Below, piece after piece: positions 43,630-55,625 of a stretch of DNA of 64,000 nucleotides (position 1 is its first letter; every line of letters starts with the position of its first letter). The notes below the pieces were generated by a model. The model ran no database searches and was not told the DNA's origin. It saw only the letters and a list, made by a program, of their open reading frames with translations. Source of the stretch: Lycium barbarum (lineage: Eukaryota > Streptophyta > Magnoliopsida > Solanales > Solanaceae); the NCBI RefSeq assembly GCF_019175385.1, contig NC_083344.1, positions 61,566,782 through 61,630,781 on the forward strand, written 5' to 3'. The translations under genes and the position numbers were made by a program.

Positions 43630-46016
43630 TGTCACGACCCAACCCCGTAGGCCATGACTGGTGCCCGAACTGGGCACCCGTATCCAACCTGTTACATATA
43701 ACATCAAACTGAAACTACGACAATACGGAAACTTATAAAGGAACTCCAAGGATCGTAACATCATCATATATATATACTTTCAGATCAACGGTCTCCTGAG
43801 GAGTCACAACTAATCATATCATGAAATAATACGCAAGCCGACAAGGCTGCCATCACATATTAATATCGTATGCAAGCCGACAAGGCTGCTACTAGAGATG
43901 AACATCATACCACAGCACATCGTATAGACACAGCTGAACAGAACCCATACACAACCCACACATATGTCTACAGACCTCTAAGAGTACGAATAGCGAAATA
44001 TGACGGGACAGGGCCCCGTCGTACCCCTGGATCACATATGCATATACATCATAAGATCTGTACCAAGAGTCTAGACTCCGGAACAACGGAGCTCTCCAAG
44101 ACAGCTGAGTAGAAGTCCTATGCTGAAGGATCACCAAGCCGATTAATCTGTACCTGCGGGCATGAAACGCAGCCCCCCGAAGAAAGGGGGTCAGTACGGA
44201 ATATGTACTGAATATGTAAGGCAGTACTGAATCATAAAACAAGGAAAAATGCAACAGTAAATAAGTTTAGAAAGCAACCCGGGGGTAACCTGGAACAGCA
44301 TTTTGAACCATGTCATGTGGTCCCTTACACAAATTCTAGCATACACAATATAAATATAGAATATCCTACTCATAGCCGCTTCCGGCTAATAACACAATAG
44401 TCCCTTCGGATGGCCGCTTCCGGCTAATAACACAATAGTCCCTTCGGACGGCCGCTTCCGGCTAATAACACAATAGTTCCTTCGGACGGCCGCTTCCGGC
44501 ATAATAATGATGGCCCCTTCAGGCATCCGCTTCCGGCTTAATAATAATGGCCCCTTCGGGCAGCCACTTCCGGCTTAAGAATATCATAATCCAGCTGATC
44601 ATATGTAGCAATAACAATACATATGATATACAGTATGAATATGTAATGAAGTTACAAAGCGTTACTTGTCAATATAGTGTGAAACATTTTATAGAAGTCA
44701 AGACATGAGTCATCATAGAGTTCCTAAGAATAGAAGCTGGTATATATCGACTATTATCTAACGTACAAAAAGACTGAAGAGGGAAGCTCAATCACTTAAG
44801 AGTTCTAACATCAAAAAGTGAATAAGAATCATAAATCACACTCGAGACCTATGAATAGGATTACCCCAAAGCTCATATCAATCATCACTTAAATCTAAGA
44901 CATGCCAAAAGAAAGACGGGACAACTTTACATACCTGTTGACGACTAATCGCAAAACTGTTCGCTTCGTCGCCCCTTTAGCCTATTTAATATAAAAGTAA
45001 CGTTATTATCAGTAACTATACTTTCTAGTTCGTAAATCCGTAGCCCATCGCTTTATAGAACTTGTTCTTTAACCTATACATTCTTGTTTAGGGTTTTCCA
45101 TTAGTTAAGGGCTTAACGAAAATCGGGCAGCATTTCCCCTATATATTCGCCTAACCTGAATTTCCAATTATTCTCCTATTGACACAAAAATACCAACAAC
45201 AAAGATATACATATAAAATTCTTACAATTCATCCCATAACAATTCTAACAATTCAACAATTCTTCTGAACCCTTTTCAACCCACAATTTCATATAACAAC
45301 GATTTCATGCATTTTCTTACTTCCAATTTCGTCCAATCCAATTTTAATAATTCCATTACAGCACTATTAACACAATTATACCACAAAACAAGAAAATCTT
45401 ACCTTAATTTTCTCGGAGGAATTTCTACACTTAATTGCTCCAATTTCGCAATTTCTTCTTCCTCGATTCAATATCCAACGTTGCTATCAACTCCTTGAAC
45501 TTGTATAACACTTGGAACTTGATTAACTAAGCACCAAAATTAATTTTTCACCTCCATCCATGGCTGGCCGTGAGCAGCCATGGAAATTGTTCTTGCTTTC
45601 TCTTTTTTTTTTAAGCTCCAATTTTGCAAAAAAATGAAATGAATCCTAACTAGTCATTATCTTGATCACTTATATGATCCCCTATAGCCCTACACGTTCC
45701 CCCCCCCCCCCCCCCCCCACTAAATGACTCACCAAATCATTTGTTGAGTTGTATTTGTTTTTATATTTTCGGGTGGGGCCCACTTTCAATAATTAAATTA
45801 ATTAATCACTAATTCCTACTTAATAAATTAATCATAATTAATTAGTTCCTAATCCCCAATAATATTTTTACACTAAATAAAATTTATGATTAATTTATAT
45901 TCTAATTTAAAATTTAAATTTAAAGGTTTCTATTTCGTGTCCAAAAATGACTTCGCCTTTAACTTGAGTCGACTTGCTTGCGAATAATTTGACGTATAAA
46001 CATACGGGGTATAACA
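43630..46016 (-). repeat. right LTR (5' LTR) of element D
   Basis: Near-identical to the left copy. The hairpin module is 44153-44196, with minus-strand stems CCCCC/GGGGG and CTGCG/CGCAG. The run of C near 45700-45718 is longer than in the left copy. Confidence 0.93.
45397..45677 (-). promoter_or_regulatory. putative D promoter, leader exon and splice donor
   Basis: Minus strand: CATATAAG at 45669-45676, then about 265 nt later ATTAAG|GTAAGAT (boundary 45403/45402). Confidence 0.5.
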
Positions 46017-46021
46017 CCGTC

Positions 46022-47155
46022 CATATCGGAACAGTGTGGTAATCAATAACAATAGCCCGCGTCCAGGCCTCCCGCGTCCGGTGTATCATCTCATGCCGCC
46101 CACTAGTGGTGTCTGCCCATGCCATTTGGCCATGCTGTATACGTGTAGCTGCCCGCCGTGGCGGTGACTGCCCAGCCAAATAGGCGCGGTGTAATGGTAA
46201 TATAATCATGCATGCATAAGGCTCAAGATCAACTATACTTTATCAGGGTGACGTAAGGTCGTTATCCCCCGATTGTATTATGGAGCAATTATCAACATTC
46301 TGCCTCACCTTGAATGAAGTAGCGCATAAGGTGAGTGTAAGCAATAAATAACATCTCTATCATTATGGCATCATAGTATTATGTCTCTTATCTTATATAG
46401 ACATTTATAGATATAGGATTTTTAGATTTCTTCGGAATACATGAACTCATGAAGAGGAAAGGAATTTATGTTATAGGATTCATGCCATTAGAAGGAAAGG
46501 ACTAACCTCACATACCTTTGTCGTTTAGCTAGGATATCGTCCACTTGATCTCCTTCGATATGACGTCGCTACCTTCACGAGAGAATTCGAATTAGTATTA
46601 GTTAATCGACTATAAAAACGTGTCGTTATTTCTAAGGACAATTGGGCAGCGTTTCCTTTGTTTCTACTACTTTTCTTATGTCTCGTTTCAACTCCCAAAC
46701 ACTTACAACATCACTTACAATATCGTATCAACAATCGTCATATATATACCTTAAGCAAAATCCACCATTTTCTCCAATTTCTCCACCTTTAGTGGTTTTA
46801 GCTCATCATCGTAATTTCACATACTTCACACCTACTCCATGGTCTATACGTCATTTATAACGTATTCATAATCATAGCACACCAACATTCATGATCCAGC
46901 CTAGCTATCACCCAATTATGGCACTATTCACTCAGTAATGGTCCATTTTCTATGTCTTGCTACAATTGAAGTGTCTTAGCTTTCCAATACTTTAAACAAC
47001 ATGATAAAGTCATGAAACTTACCTTAGATGATGGTGGAATAAGTCTAGAGTGAAATTCCTTCCTCTTTCACCAAACCCTACTTCACCTCCTTTGAGATTT
47101 CTTGGCTTTGATGAACTTCACTTGAGTTTCATACACTTGGCTTCATGAATTTAAT
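46022..47155 (-). repeat. right LTR of element C, second part
   Basis: It continues the C LTR after D (46017-46021 is the second CCGTC) up to the insertion of F. TTAAT at 47151-47155 is the TSD of F. It carries the donor complement at 47022/47023. Confidence 0.92.
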
Positions 47156-47572
47156 TGTCACACACTCATCTTGATAGGACATGATGGGCACCCGACTCTC
47201 TTCAGAGTCAAGAACCCTTAAACATTCGCTTTACCAAAACCTGTTATTTCAAAAACTTTTAAAAACATGAAACTTTTCCAAATAGAGGTCATTATCTTTA
47301 TACAGATTATGAAAACTTTCAATCAAATAAGTACTTTAACCCAATTGAAATCATCTAAAATACATGCTCTTTTAACATACACAAACGGTTCAGCTGACAT
47401 TACTCTGTCGACATCTCGACAAACGTACCACAGGGCGCTGTCTGCAAAGTCTCTAATAGAGACGAAATACCATAGCGTAAGTACTCTGACTCGGTGACAC
47501 TCCGGAAGGAAATGGAGCTCACCAATTCAACTGGAACATCTTCTGGCAATATCCTCTACTCATCTGTATGCA

Positions 47573-47618
47573 CCTGCGCGGCACGAAACGCAGCCTCGAA
47601 GAAAGGGGGTCGGTACAG
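47573..47618 (-). other. paired hairpin module of solo LTR F
   Basis: Minus strand: second stem CTGCG/CGCAG intact with a loop containing CGTGCCG; first stem CCCCC against GAGG-type arm is weakened by substitutions. Confidence 0.45.
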
Positions 47619-47815
47619 AATATGTACTAAATATGTAAAGCATTACTGAATCATAAACAAGGAGAAGCATATTAGTAAACAAGTTTAGAAGCAACCCGGG
47701 AGTACCTGGGACAACATTTTGAACCATGCCATATAGTACTTTGCATAGTCTCTAGCATACACAATATAAACATAGCATACACAAATTCTAGAACCCATAG
47801 TATAAATATAATATC

Positions 47816-48130
47816 ACAATAGTCCCTTCGGACGGCCATTTCCGGCTCAATAATAATGATGGCCCCTTCGGGCAGCCGCTTCCGGCATAATAATGATGAT
47901 AGCCCCTTCGGGCAGCCGCTGCCGGCATAATAATAAGGATGGCCCCTTCCGGCATAATAATAATGATGGCCCCTTCGGGCATGCCGCTTCCGGCATAATA
48001 ATAATGATGGCCCCTTTGGGCATGCCGGTTCCGACATAATACTACCCTGGCCCCTTCGGGTATGCCGGTCCCGACATAATAATAATAATGATCCTGGCCC
48101 CTTCGGGCATAATAATAATAATGATGGCAT
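47816..48130. repeat. tandem repeat of about 42 bp in LTR F
   Basis: About seven degenerate units with CCCCTTCGGGCA, a GCCGCTTCCGGC-type core and ATAATAATGATGG. It is related in motif, not in period, to the D array. Confidence 0.8.
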
Positions 48131-48159
48131 GAAATGTCAACATAAGTCGTAAATTGAAT

Positions 48160-48300
48160 GAAATAGTAAAACCTCGCACCCCGTTCGGAGTGGTTTTGAA
48201 AAATTAATTAGTAAAATCTCGCACCCCCTTCAGAGTGATTTTGAAAGTCCAAATAGTAAAATCTCGCACCCCCTTCGGAGTGGTTTTGAAAATCAAACTT
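48160..48300. repeat. second tandem repeat in LTR F
   Basis: Three units of about 46-50 bp built on GTAAAATCTCGCACCCCCTT and GGAGTGGTTTTGAAAA. Further on (about 48520-48620) AGCTGAGGCCATAGC-type phrases repeat three to four times. Confidence 0.75.
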
Positions 48301-50116
48301 TATATTTCCTTTAGTATAAAACTAGTTTTCTCGAAATCATTTGTAAAATCATAAACACGTTTCAAGTCAATCCGACTTAGCATAAGAAAGTTATGGACAT
48401 TATTCAAATCTAACTTTATGTTTCCTTTAGTAAAAAAACAAATTTTCTTGAAATCATTAGTAAACCATATGCACAACTCAATTGGCATAACGTAAACTGA
48501 AGCCATATGTTATACAGCACGCTCAGACATAAGCTGAGGCCATAGCGCACTCAGTGATCAGCTGAGGCCATAGCACACTAAGACTTAAGCCGAGGCCATA
48601 CGTTATATAGCACGCTCAGTCGCGTCATGAAATCATCTAGAAAAAAAAAACTATTATGGGCGTCATGTATGCAATCAAACCCTTTTCATTTGTCTCCTTC
48701 GAGACTCACAAATTTAAATGTAAAATGCATAGTTAAGAGAAAGATCTTATGAACGTCCCCTTCGGGATTTAGACAACATTATGAAATCACACAACTTGAG
48801 AATGCCCCTTCGGGCTTAAGAGGTCGAAGAACTCAGGATATCCTACATCTAGGAATTGATCCATTATGGGTATCGTTACGCTTCGTTTCCAAAACAATCC
48901 GAGTTCGCTTATGAAATTTATGAACATTATTCGTTATAGAAACCTCTACGAGCATTTCCCAAACAATCCAAGTTAACACATGAAAGCTATGAACGTTATT
49001 CATTATAGGAACTTCTACAACCATTTTCAAGCAATCCGAGACCGTCTACGAAAGTTAGGGACATTACTACTTACAGAACTCTTTAGACTTTTCTTGTTAT
49101 TCAATCATACAATAAGCTCGGCTATACTAAGTATACTCACATCAAGAAGTGAATAAGAATCATTAACAAGCTCGGAATCAAGAATAGAGTTACCCCAAGA
49201 TAAGTATCACAGCTTACTTAGCTCTAGGACATGCCAAAAGGAAGAAAAGGTAAGCTTTACATACCTGTCCCACGTCCAATTAGCTACGCTCATGCGTCCA
49301 GACTTGCTAGTCTACATTCAAGAGAATTGACATAATCATTAGACTCATCGACATATGCTTGTCTCAGTCCATCAAATGAATTCATTTATATTCTGTCGAA
49401 ATTTCGGCAGCATTTCCCCTGTAGATATACCATCCCCGAGAATCTAACTCGGCCAATTTGTCAACAACAATCCGAGAATTCAACTCGGCCAAATTATCAA
49501 CAACAATACCAACAATCATATCTCCAACTTCAACAACCATTTCAAAACGCATCCCAACGTTAGCAACTTCTTTCTATAAACTTCGACGGCGTTTCATTTA
49601 TGTTCAATTCATAATTGCTCACATATTCAAGTACTAATCCGAAACTATTCAAACAATATTCAAGAATACTTCAAACAATCCGCATAATATTCAAGATAGT
49701 CTAATCAATACTCCACTCCACCCGAAACCTTCCAAATTCAATAAGAACAATAACAACATATTTTCTTTCCTTCCAAATGCAACAACAATACATTTCTTTC
49801 TTTTAAATTCATGAACTACATCAACAATCTACATATTAACAGCATCATTCATACAATATAAGAATTCATGCTAGTGTCGCATTAACTTCTTCAACAATCC
49901 ACAAACAATTAAAATTTCATTTCAAGCCATCAAACCTTCATTTTCTTCATGGAATCCACAACAACAACAATCCAAATACTAAAGAAAATCAATTCATCAC
50001 ATCCTATCAACATAGCCCTATTCGGCCACCACCACTACACACGTACTTCATGAATTTCATCCATTTCTACATAATACAACACACACAACCATCCATAACA
50101 TAAAAAGAAGATTAAT

Positions 50117-50286
50117 TCTTACCTTTCTCCCTTAATTTCCCTCTTGGCTAGAATTATGGACTTGCAACAAAGAGAGGTCTTCTTGCTCCAACAATTATAC
50201 CACGTTAAAGAGGACCTTCAAATTAGTAGGAATACTAGAAGAAAATAATTTTTGATCAATTAGTCATATAATACACACATATATAA
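50117..50286 (-). promoter_or_regulatory. putative LTR F promoter and splice donor
   Basis: Minus strand TATATATG-type boxes near 50265-50286 and AAAG|GTAAGAATT with boundary 50123/50122. The spacing (about 150 nt) is shorter than in other families, so the true box may be elsewhere. Confidence 0.35.
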
Positions 50287-50605
50287 TTCAGTTGTTTGGG
50301 CCAAGGCCCACTCCCAACTTGGCTGGCCACTTGGCTCATGAATTCAAGCCCACTACTTTTTTTTTGTTTTGTAATTCATGAAAAATTATTCTCCAAATTC
50401 CAAATTTGCCCTTCGCCTTCCTCAATATTTCCATGGGCCATCTTGTGAATTTCTCTTTTTACCCCTAGCCTTTCTTAATATTTCCACATCAAAATTTTCA
50501 TAAGCAACTTGTGTGTTACACAAGATCAAAATATAGCCTTGCCCTTAACTCCCCGCAATTATCTTGAATTATTTGAATGTACAAAATGCGGGCTATAACA
50601 TAAAT

Positions 50606-51184
50606 GTTATTGATCTTGATGTTCCTTTGATTCTCTTGGATGAAGTGTTTGGAGAATATTCTAGAGTGTTCTTGAATTGTGGAGATGAGAAATGAAATAA
50701 AATGAGCTTAGGGTCCCTTTTTAATAACTCAAAATCTGATTTTTAATGAACAGCAGTCGGGGTGTACAGTGGTCATAAACCACTGTTTACGGACCGTATA
50801 CTAGTTTACGGGCCGTATAACGTGGTCGTATTTAAGCATATCAAAAACAGAAAGGTTTGCTAAAGGTCATGATGGTTTACGACCACAGTTTACGGGTCGT
50901 ATTTCAGTTTATGGTCCGTAAACTGGGTCGTATTTTACCAGTTAAGCTTGGGACAGAAAGTTGAAATTTTTGGAACGTTGGAGGACGATGGCAGTATACG
51001 GTCCGTAAATCACTTTACGGGCCATATTCTGTTTTACGACCACTGGCTGAATTGAAATTCTACAACATTCTTATTTCCAAAAACTTCATGAATCGTCATT
51101 CGCTACTTAGTAAAACGTCGCACACTCTTGCCCTTCATTGGTATATTCATTGTACTTGTACGGGGACTTTTCCGAGGTGTAACA
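50606..51184 (-). repeat. right LTR of element C, third part
   Basis: It continues after F (50601-50605 is the second TSD copy) and ends GAGGTGTAACA. It has the palindrome cluster (50755-51055) and the putative TATA region near 50716. 51185-51189 is the second GTCAC TSD. Confidence 0.92.
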
Positions 51185-51189
51185 GTCAC

Positions 51190-51306
51190 GACCCAATCGG
51201 AGGGCCATGACGGGCACGGTGCTAACCCACCCGGGCGCCTCTTATCGTACATTTTCATTCACATCTAGGTGGGCCTCACGACCTATGCATGATTTCTATA
51301 CATCAA
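51190..51306 (-). repeat. right LTR of element G, fragment
   Basis: Matches 6857-6975 of the left G LTR, with CGACCCAATCGGAGGGCC and ATCTAGGTGGGCCTC. It is cut off at 51306 by E. ATCAA (51302-51306) should be the TSD of E; its partner, and the rest of the G LTR, lie beyond the window. Confidence 0.85.
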
Positions 51307-52029
51307 TGTCACGACCTGACTAGGGCCCGTGACGAGTACCCGATACTTGTACCGAGCACCCCTTATTCATCTTGTTACCCTTAGCTTTTAGCAACCCATA
51401 TAAACAGTGCCATGTTTTTTTTTTATTTTTTTATTTTTGAACATCAACGAACGTTAACATTAGCAGCGTTATTATTAACATAAACTAGTAAACTTCGTTA
51501 TCACTTTATACAACAACCATGCCAAAACACCATATATCTAACCGTACCTGACTGACTGTACATATCTGTCTACGAGCCTCTAGACATAGTATACTTATAC
51601 ATAGAGAGGGCCGACTACTGTCGGGCCCGAATATACATACACAAAATAGTACCGCTGGAGTGAGGCTCCGAAACAACTGGAGCGCTGTCGAGTGCGGCTG
51701 GTAGAGCTTCTAAGGATCACGTCCACCTGTCTGCTGACCTGCGCGGCATGAAACGCAGCGTCCACAAGAAGGGACGTCAGTACGAATAATGTACCGAGTA
51801 TGTAAGGCATGGAAGATGATACAAGTAGTAACATAAGGTACAATTAATAGTATCATGGAGTCGTAGGACGTATAATGAGGTAAGGAAGTAACCTGCACTT
51901 AGGGAGGCCCCTTTTTAGGCTGGCTGTCATGTAGGCTTGTCTTTTCTTTTCTCCTTTTTTTTTTTTGAAACATTTCTTTTTCATAAACATGGAAAATAGG
52001 GTTTAAATCATGTTATGTTTTTATCATAT

Positions 52030-52345
52030 TATATTCTGCACTATCATAGCGTGTCGTATCATATCATATCATAGCATATCATGTCATGGAAGTATTATAT
52101 CCTAGCGTATCATGTCACAGCATAGCTTGTCAAATCATAGCATAGCTTATCATATCATAGCATGGTCTGTCATATCATAGCATAGCTTATCGTATCATAG
52201 CATGTCATGTCATGGCATATCATGGCATATATTGTCATAGCATAGCTTGTCATAGCATTTCTTATCATAGCGTAGCGTTTCATAGCGTATCGTGTCATAT
52301 CATAGCATAGCATGTCTGGTCATGACATGGTAGGTCATATCATAG
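52030..52345. repeat. short degenerate tandem repeat in E LTR 1
   Basis: More than twenty copies of a phrase of about 10-15 bp, such as CATAGCATAGCTT(A/G)TCATAT. LTR 2 has it at 57960-58285, and LTR 3 is cut inside it at the window end. Confidence 0.85.
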
Positions 52346-52499
52346 CGCCGAACAATGTCGGCTCACCCACATAGCGCCGATGTAGATACGCACCGGCTCA
52401 CCCATATATCCCGCGTCCGGGCACCCCGCGTCCGGGATGATAAGCCAGCTAATCAGGTGGCAGTGAAACATATTTCCCTTCCCATTCCCCCATGTATCC

Positions 52500-52715
52500 C
52501 TTCCCCCCCAGCCCAGGTTCATATACACAGCTTGCATATATGTACTCTGTATGCATATACACATCTTTTATATGTACACCTATTTTTGTATTCATATACA
52601 TAGCTTGTATACATATACATGTCTTATATACATTTACTTATCTTATATATATATACATATTTTATATACTTATACATATCTTATATACATATATATGTTT
52701 TATACATATATATCA
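52500..52715. repeat. AT-rich tandem repeat in E LTR 1
   Basis: Units of about 20-25 bp of the type ACATATACAT-GTCTTATAT. All frames look open because stops are rare in this composition; the long Tyr/Ile/His-rich translations are artefacts. The LTR 2 copy is 58440-58660. Confidence 0.8.
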
Positions 52716-54833
52716 TGTAAGCACACAAGGGAGCCCAAGGAAAAATCATGTAGCCATCGGAGTGACGTAAGGTCGGTGACCTCCGATTACATTATGGAAT
52801 ACTCGTGATCGCTCTTGTCTCACCTCGAAGGGACGAATAATTTAAGGTGAGATGGTCAACGGCGAATAGTAATAAAGTAAACGTAGAATGAAAGCGTGGG
52901 CGTCATAGATGACAGTTCATAGGTTTGAGAGTCTTTAGAAAATAAAGTCATAGCTAGGGGATATAAATAAGATTCAAGAATTAGTTTATCACTTTCATAT
53001 TCACATAGAATACTTAGCTTATAAATCTTAGTCATAGGATCGTTCCGGTAGAACTTATCATTGGCATATCCTCTTGTCTAACATCATTGTTATCATTATC
53101 ATCATGGAAGTCTCCTCGTTGGAGTACTTATAGTACTTATCATTTGGTAACGAAATCGGGATCAAATGATTCCCTTGGATTCAACTTCTAGTAAGTACAA
53201 CAAGACTATAAGGAAAATCCGAGAGTAGTGGGCCCACCTCGGGCCGGATGAGGTAGCGTATACTATTTGTATATGATACATGTCGTAGCGTTACTTGTGA
53301 GGGTTCGAGGGTAATCGGGTCCCATTTGTACAAGTTCTAAGGGTGTAGGAGGTTTTTCCAACAATTGGCACACTTTCTAGGTGCGGATTCCGGGGAACCG
53401 AGTTGTCCCCGAGGCTCGTACCCAACATATTACAACTAAGACATGCCATAGAAAGAAGGGTGAAGCCTTACATACCTCTTTCCGCTCCTTTAGCTATTCC
53501 AAATTCACGTTGCAATCTCGTCGAAATCTACAAATTGGTCATTTTTACCCAAAACTCTCATTAGCATACTTAGAGTTAGAATCTTAAGGAAACACTTGGC
53601 TACCGAAATTTCGGCAGCATCTCCTCTGTACATACACCATCCTCAACATTCAACATAGCCAAATTCTCATCCAACACAATCCGGGAATTCAAACCCGGCC
53701 AAACTATTAACATAATCAACAATCGCACTAGCAATTCACATATTTCATCCAAGATGCATGATTTCAATTTTTTACTTTCTTCAAAACCTTCCGACTCCAA
53801 TGAACACGATAACAACCTTATAGTATATGTTCCAACGACATCATACCAATATCATTACATACTATCCACGCAAGAACATTATTCTTCAACATACATAATC
53901 TTCCAATTACCAATACTTTACCAAACTTATCAAGTCTTTACTTGCAATATGCAATCTACAACACAACAACTAAAACACTAGATATAACTTGGTCATTATT
54001 CTTCAACAATTCATAACATATACACGACTACACATGCCATATACACGGCTCCAACATGCATACACCACTACAATCTCTCCAAACTCATTCAATTTCCATT
54101 TTCCACATATCATTCACAACAATAACAACCAAACATTAATTAAAATAATTGAAGCATGACTCCTACACATATATATATATATATACACGGCCATATACTA
54201 TCTTCCTTTCCTTCATGAATTTCATCCATTTTAGCATACTACAACACATATAAACCATATATAACACATAAAACAAGATTAAAATTCACCTTTCTTCTTC
54301 AACTTCTCACTTGGCTACAACTTGGCAACTTGTATGATTGTGAGTTTTTCTTGCTCCAACAACAACTCCACCTTGTTAATCACCCTTCACTTGGTAGGAA
54401 ATGATTTTTGGAGAATTTTTGCAAATGTTTTTGGCAATTCTTGCTCTTGGCCGAATGGCCTTTGAAGGAGCTTCCTCTTTTTTTTTTTTTTTTGAAGTCT
54501 TGAATTCTCTACAAATCTATGGGATAAAGATGACTATTAAGTCATCTTATAAGCTCATCATTTAATCCCATATGGGCTCAACCCATAGCATAGCCGGTTG
54601 GGCCTTATTTGTTTTTAAAAAAATTCAAGCCCAATTACATTTTGGGCTACTTCTTGTTATTCATGAAACATTTTTCCAATTTCCAAATTTGTCCTTCGTC
54701 TTTCTCCATTTTTTTCCACTTCTAAATTTTTATAAACAACTTGTACACGAAACAAGATCAAAATTATAATCTTGCCCTTAATCTCCCGCAATTACCTTAA
54801 ATTATCCGAATGCGAAAAATGCAGGATATAACA

Positions 54834-54869
54834 TCCTCCCCCCCTTTAGAGCATTCGTCCTCGAATGTT
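54834..54869 (-). other. polypurine tract and hairpin, E body 1
   Basis: TCCTCCCCCCCTTTAG next to LTR 1, then 54850-54869 with one substitution in the inverted repeat (AGCATTCG against CGAATGTT). Confidence 0.75.
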
Positions 54870-55625
54870 AAACTAGCCTCATAGTGTATTGTAACACTTC
54901 GGGGAGGTCTCCTCTGTAGATACCTCATGTTACTTAGCAGATCCATCTTAGGAGCTTAGGTTGCCTTTTGCGATCTTTATGGACGTAATCCCTTCTTCGT
55001 GGCGTCCGTCGCGTCTATCCCTCCACTAGACATGTTCCCATACATCGCCACACCGGGGATTTCTAGCCTTAATTAGTCTGGGCTCAATATCGGTCTCACC
55101 CTGTGACATCTATACCCTTTTCCTTCATCCTCAAATCTTTCTGTTGTCATGGCTTCCCCTTTTCCGTTAGTTTAGCCCGTCTCGGCCTATATGACTCGTA
55201 CGGGGTTTCTAACCACTATCCACGCCCCAATTTACTCTGGGCTACCTACTTTTACGCTCGTCTCTTGTTTCCGCATTTACGAAATTCTTAGCATATTTCC
55301 CAGGGGGGTCACCCATCATGGATTTACTCCCACCTGAGCACGCTTAACCTGGAAACTTTAATGCATTTCAGGGTCTCGGTGTTAGTATTTTTACTTCCGC
55401 TTTTCCGTACTACCTATATCGTATAATATGGGACGCGTTGGGGTCTTAGCAGGTTTCGAAACGTCCGCGTAACACATCTTTTCTTTTATTTACATTTCTA
55501 CCCTCCACAATCTCCAGTATCCGCCTTCTACCTATGCGTATGGCCACTTTTCGACCAAATTTCCAAACTCTTAATATGTTCTGTAATACAGAGGACAATA
55601 TAGAGTAAAATAAAATCCGAATTGA
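54870..55625 (-). other. non-coding 3' part of E body 1
   Basis: About 750 bp in place of pol. No RT, RNase H or integrase motif is present in any frame. The stretch near 54900-55060 resembles, weakly, the 3' UTR boxes of the other elements (GAGGTCTCCTCTGTAGA, CATCGCCACACCGGGG). The rest is of unknown origin and is repeated almost unchanged at 60847-61603. Confidence 0.7.

Larger units (their letters stand above)
38867..46016 (-). mobile_element. element D, non-autonomous LTR retrotransposon with no coding region
   Basis: 7150 bp with TG/CA ends and TSD CCGTC at 38862-38866 and 46017-46021. LTRs are 2383 bp (left) and 2387 bp (right). The body is only 2380 bp (41250-43629) and none of its frames shows a gag, protease, RT, RNase H or integrase motif. 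It still has a primer-binding site, leader, hairpin and polypurine tract, so it has all that is needed in cis. Size and content fit the large non-autonomous class often called LARD. The orientation (minus) is given by the primer site and the purine tract. Confidence 0.92.
47156..50600 (-). mobile_element. F, solo LTR of a Ty3/gypsy element
   Basis: 3445 bp from TGTCAC to GGCTATAACA, with TTAAT on the left and TAAAT on the right (one mismatch). No primer site, purine tract or coding region is inside, so it is a single LTR left by recombination between the two LTRs of a former element. It has the standard blocks: hairpin module 47573-47618, repeat cassettes 47816-48300, CATGCCAAAAGGAAG near 49230, CTTTACATACCTG near 49254, GGCAGCATTTCCCCTGTA near 49408, donor complement at 50122/50123 and TATA-like boxes near 50265-50285. 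No other copy of this family is in the window. Confidence 0.88.
9946..51184 (-). mobile_element. element C, Tekay-like Ty3/gypsy retrotransposon, interrupted three times
   Basis: C is bounded by TGTCACGACCC on the left, GAGGTGTAACA on the right, and the 5-bp TSD GTCAC. Without B (plus its TSD copy), D and F it is 9860 bp, a normal full-length size. The LTRs are 2336 bp (left) and 2333 bp (right, reassembled from 38247-38866, 46022-47155 and 50606-51184). The near-equal length confirms the three nested boundaries. The coding strand is minus. All gag-pol domains are present but carry many stops, so it is no longer autonomous. It is younger than G and older than B, D and F. Confidence 0.9.
51307..54833 (-). 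repeat. LTR 1 of element E
   Basis: 3527 bp. Hairpin module 51738-51784, two repeat cassettes (52030-52345 and 52500-52715), AG-GTATGT box complement near 53470, GGCAGCATCTCCTCTGTA near 53611, donor complement 54289/54290, TATA 54546-54553, end GGATATAACA. It lacks a 35-bp stretch found in LTR 2 at about 59311-59345. Confidence 0.92.

Noticed and set aside
52492..52808. Open frames rich in Tyr, Ile and His that look like a membrane protein (also 58286-58738).
   Set aside because: They translate the AT-rich tandem repeat of LTR E. Several frames are open at once and both LTR copies carry it.
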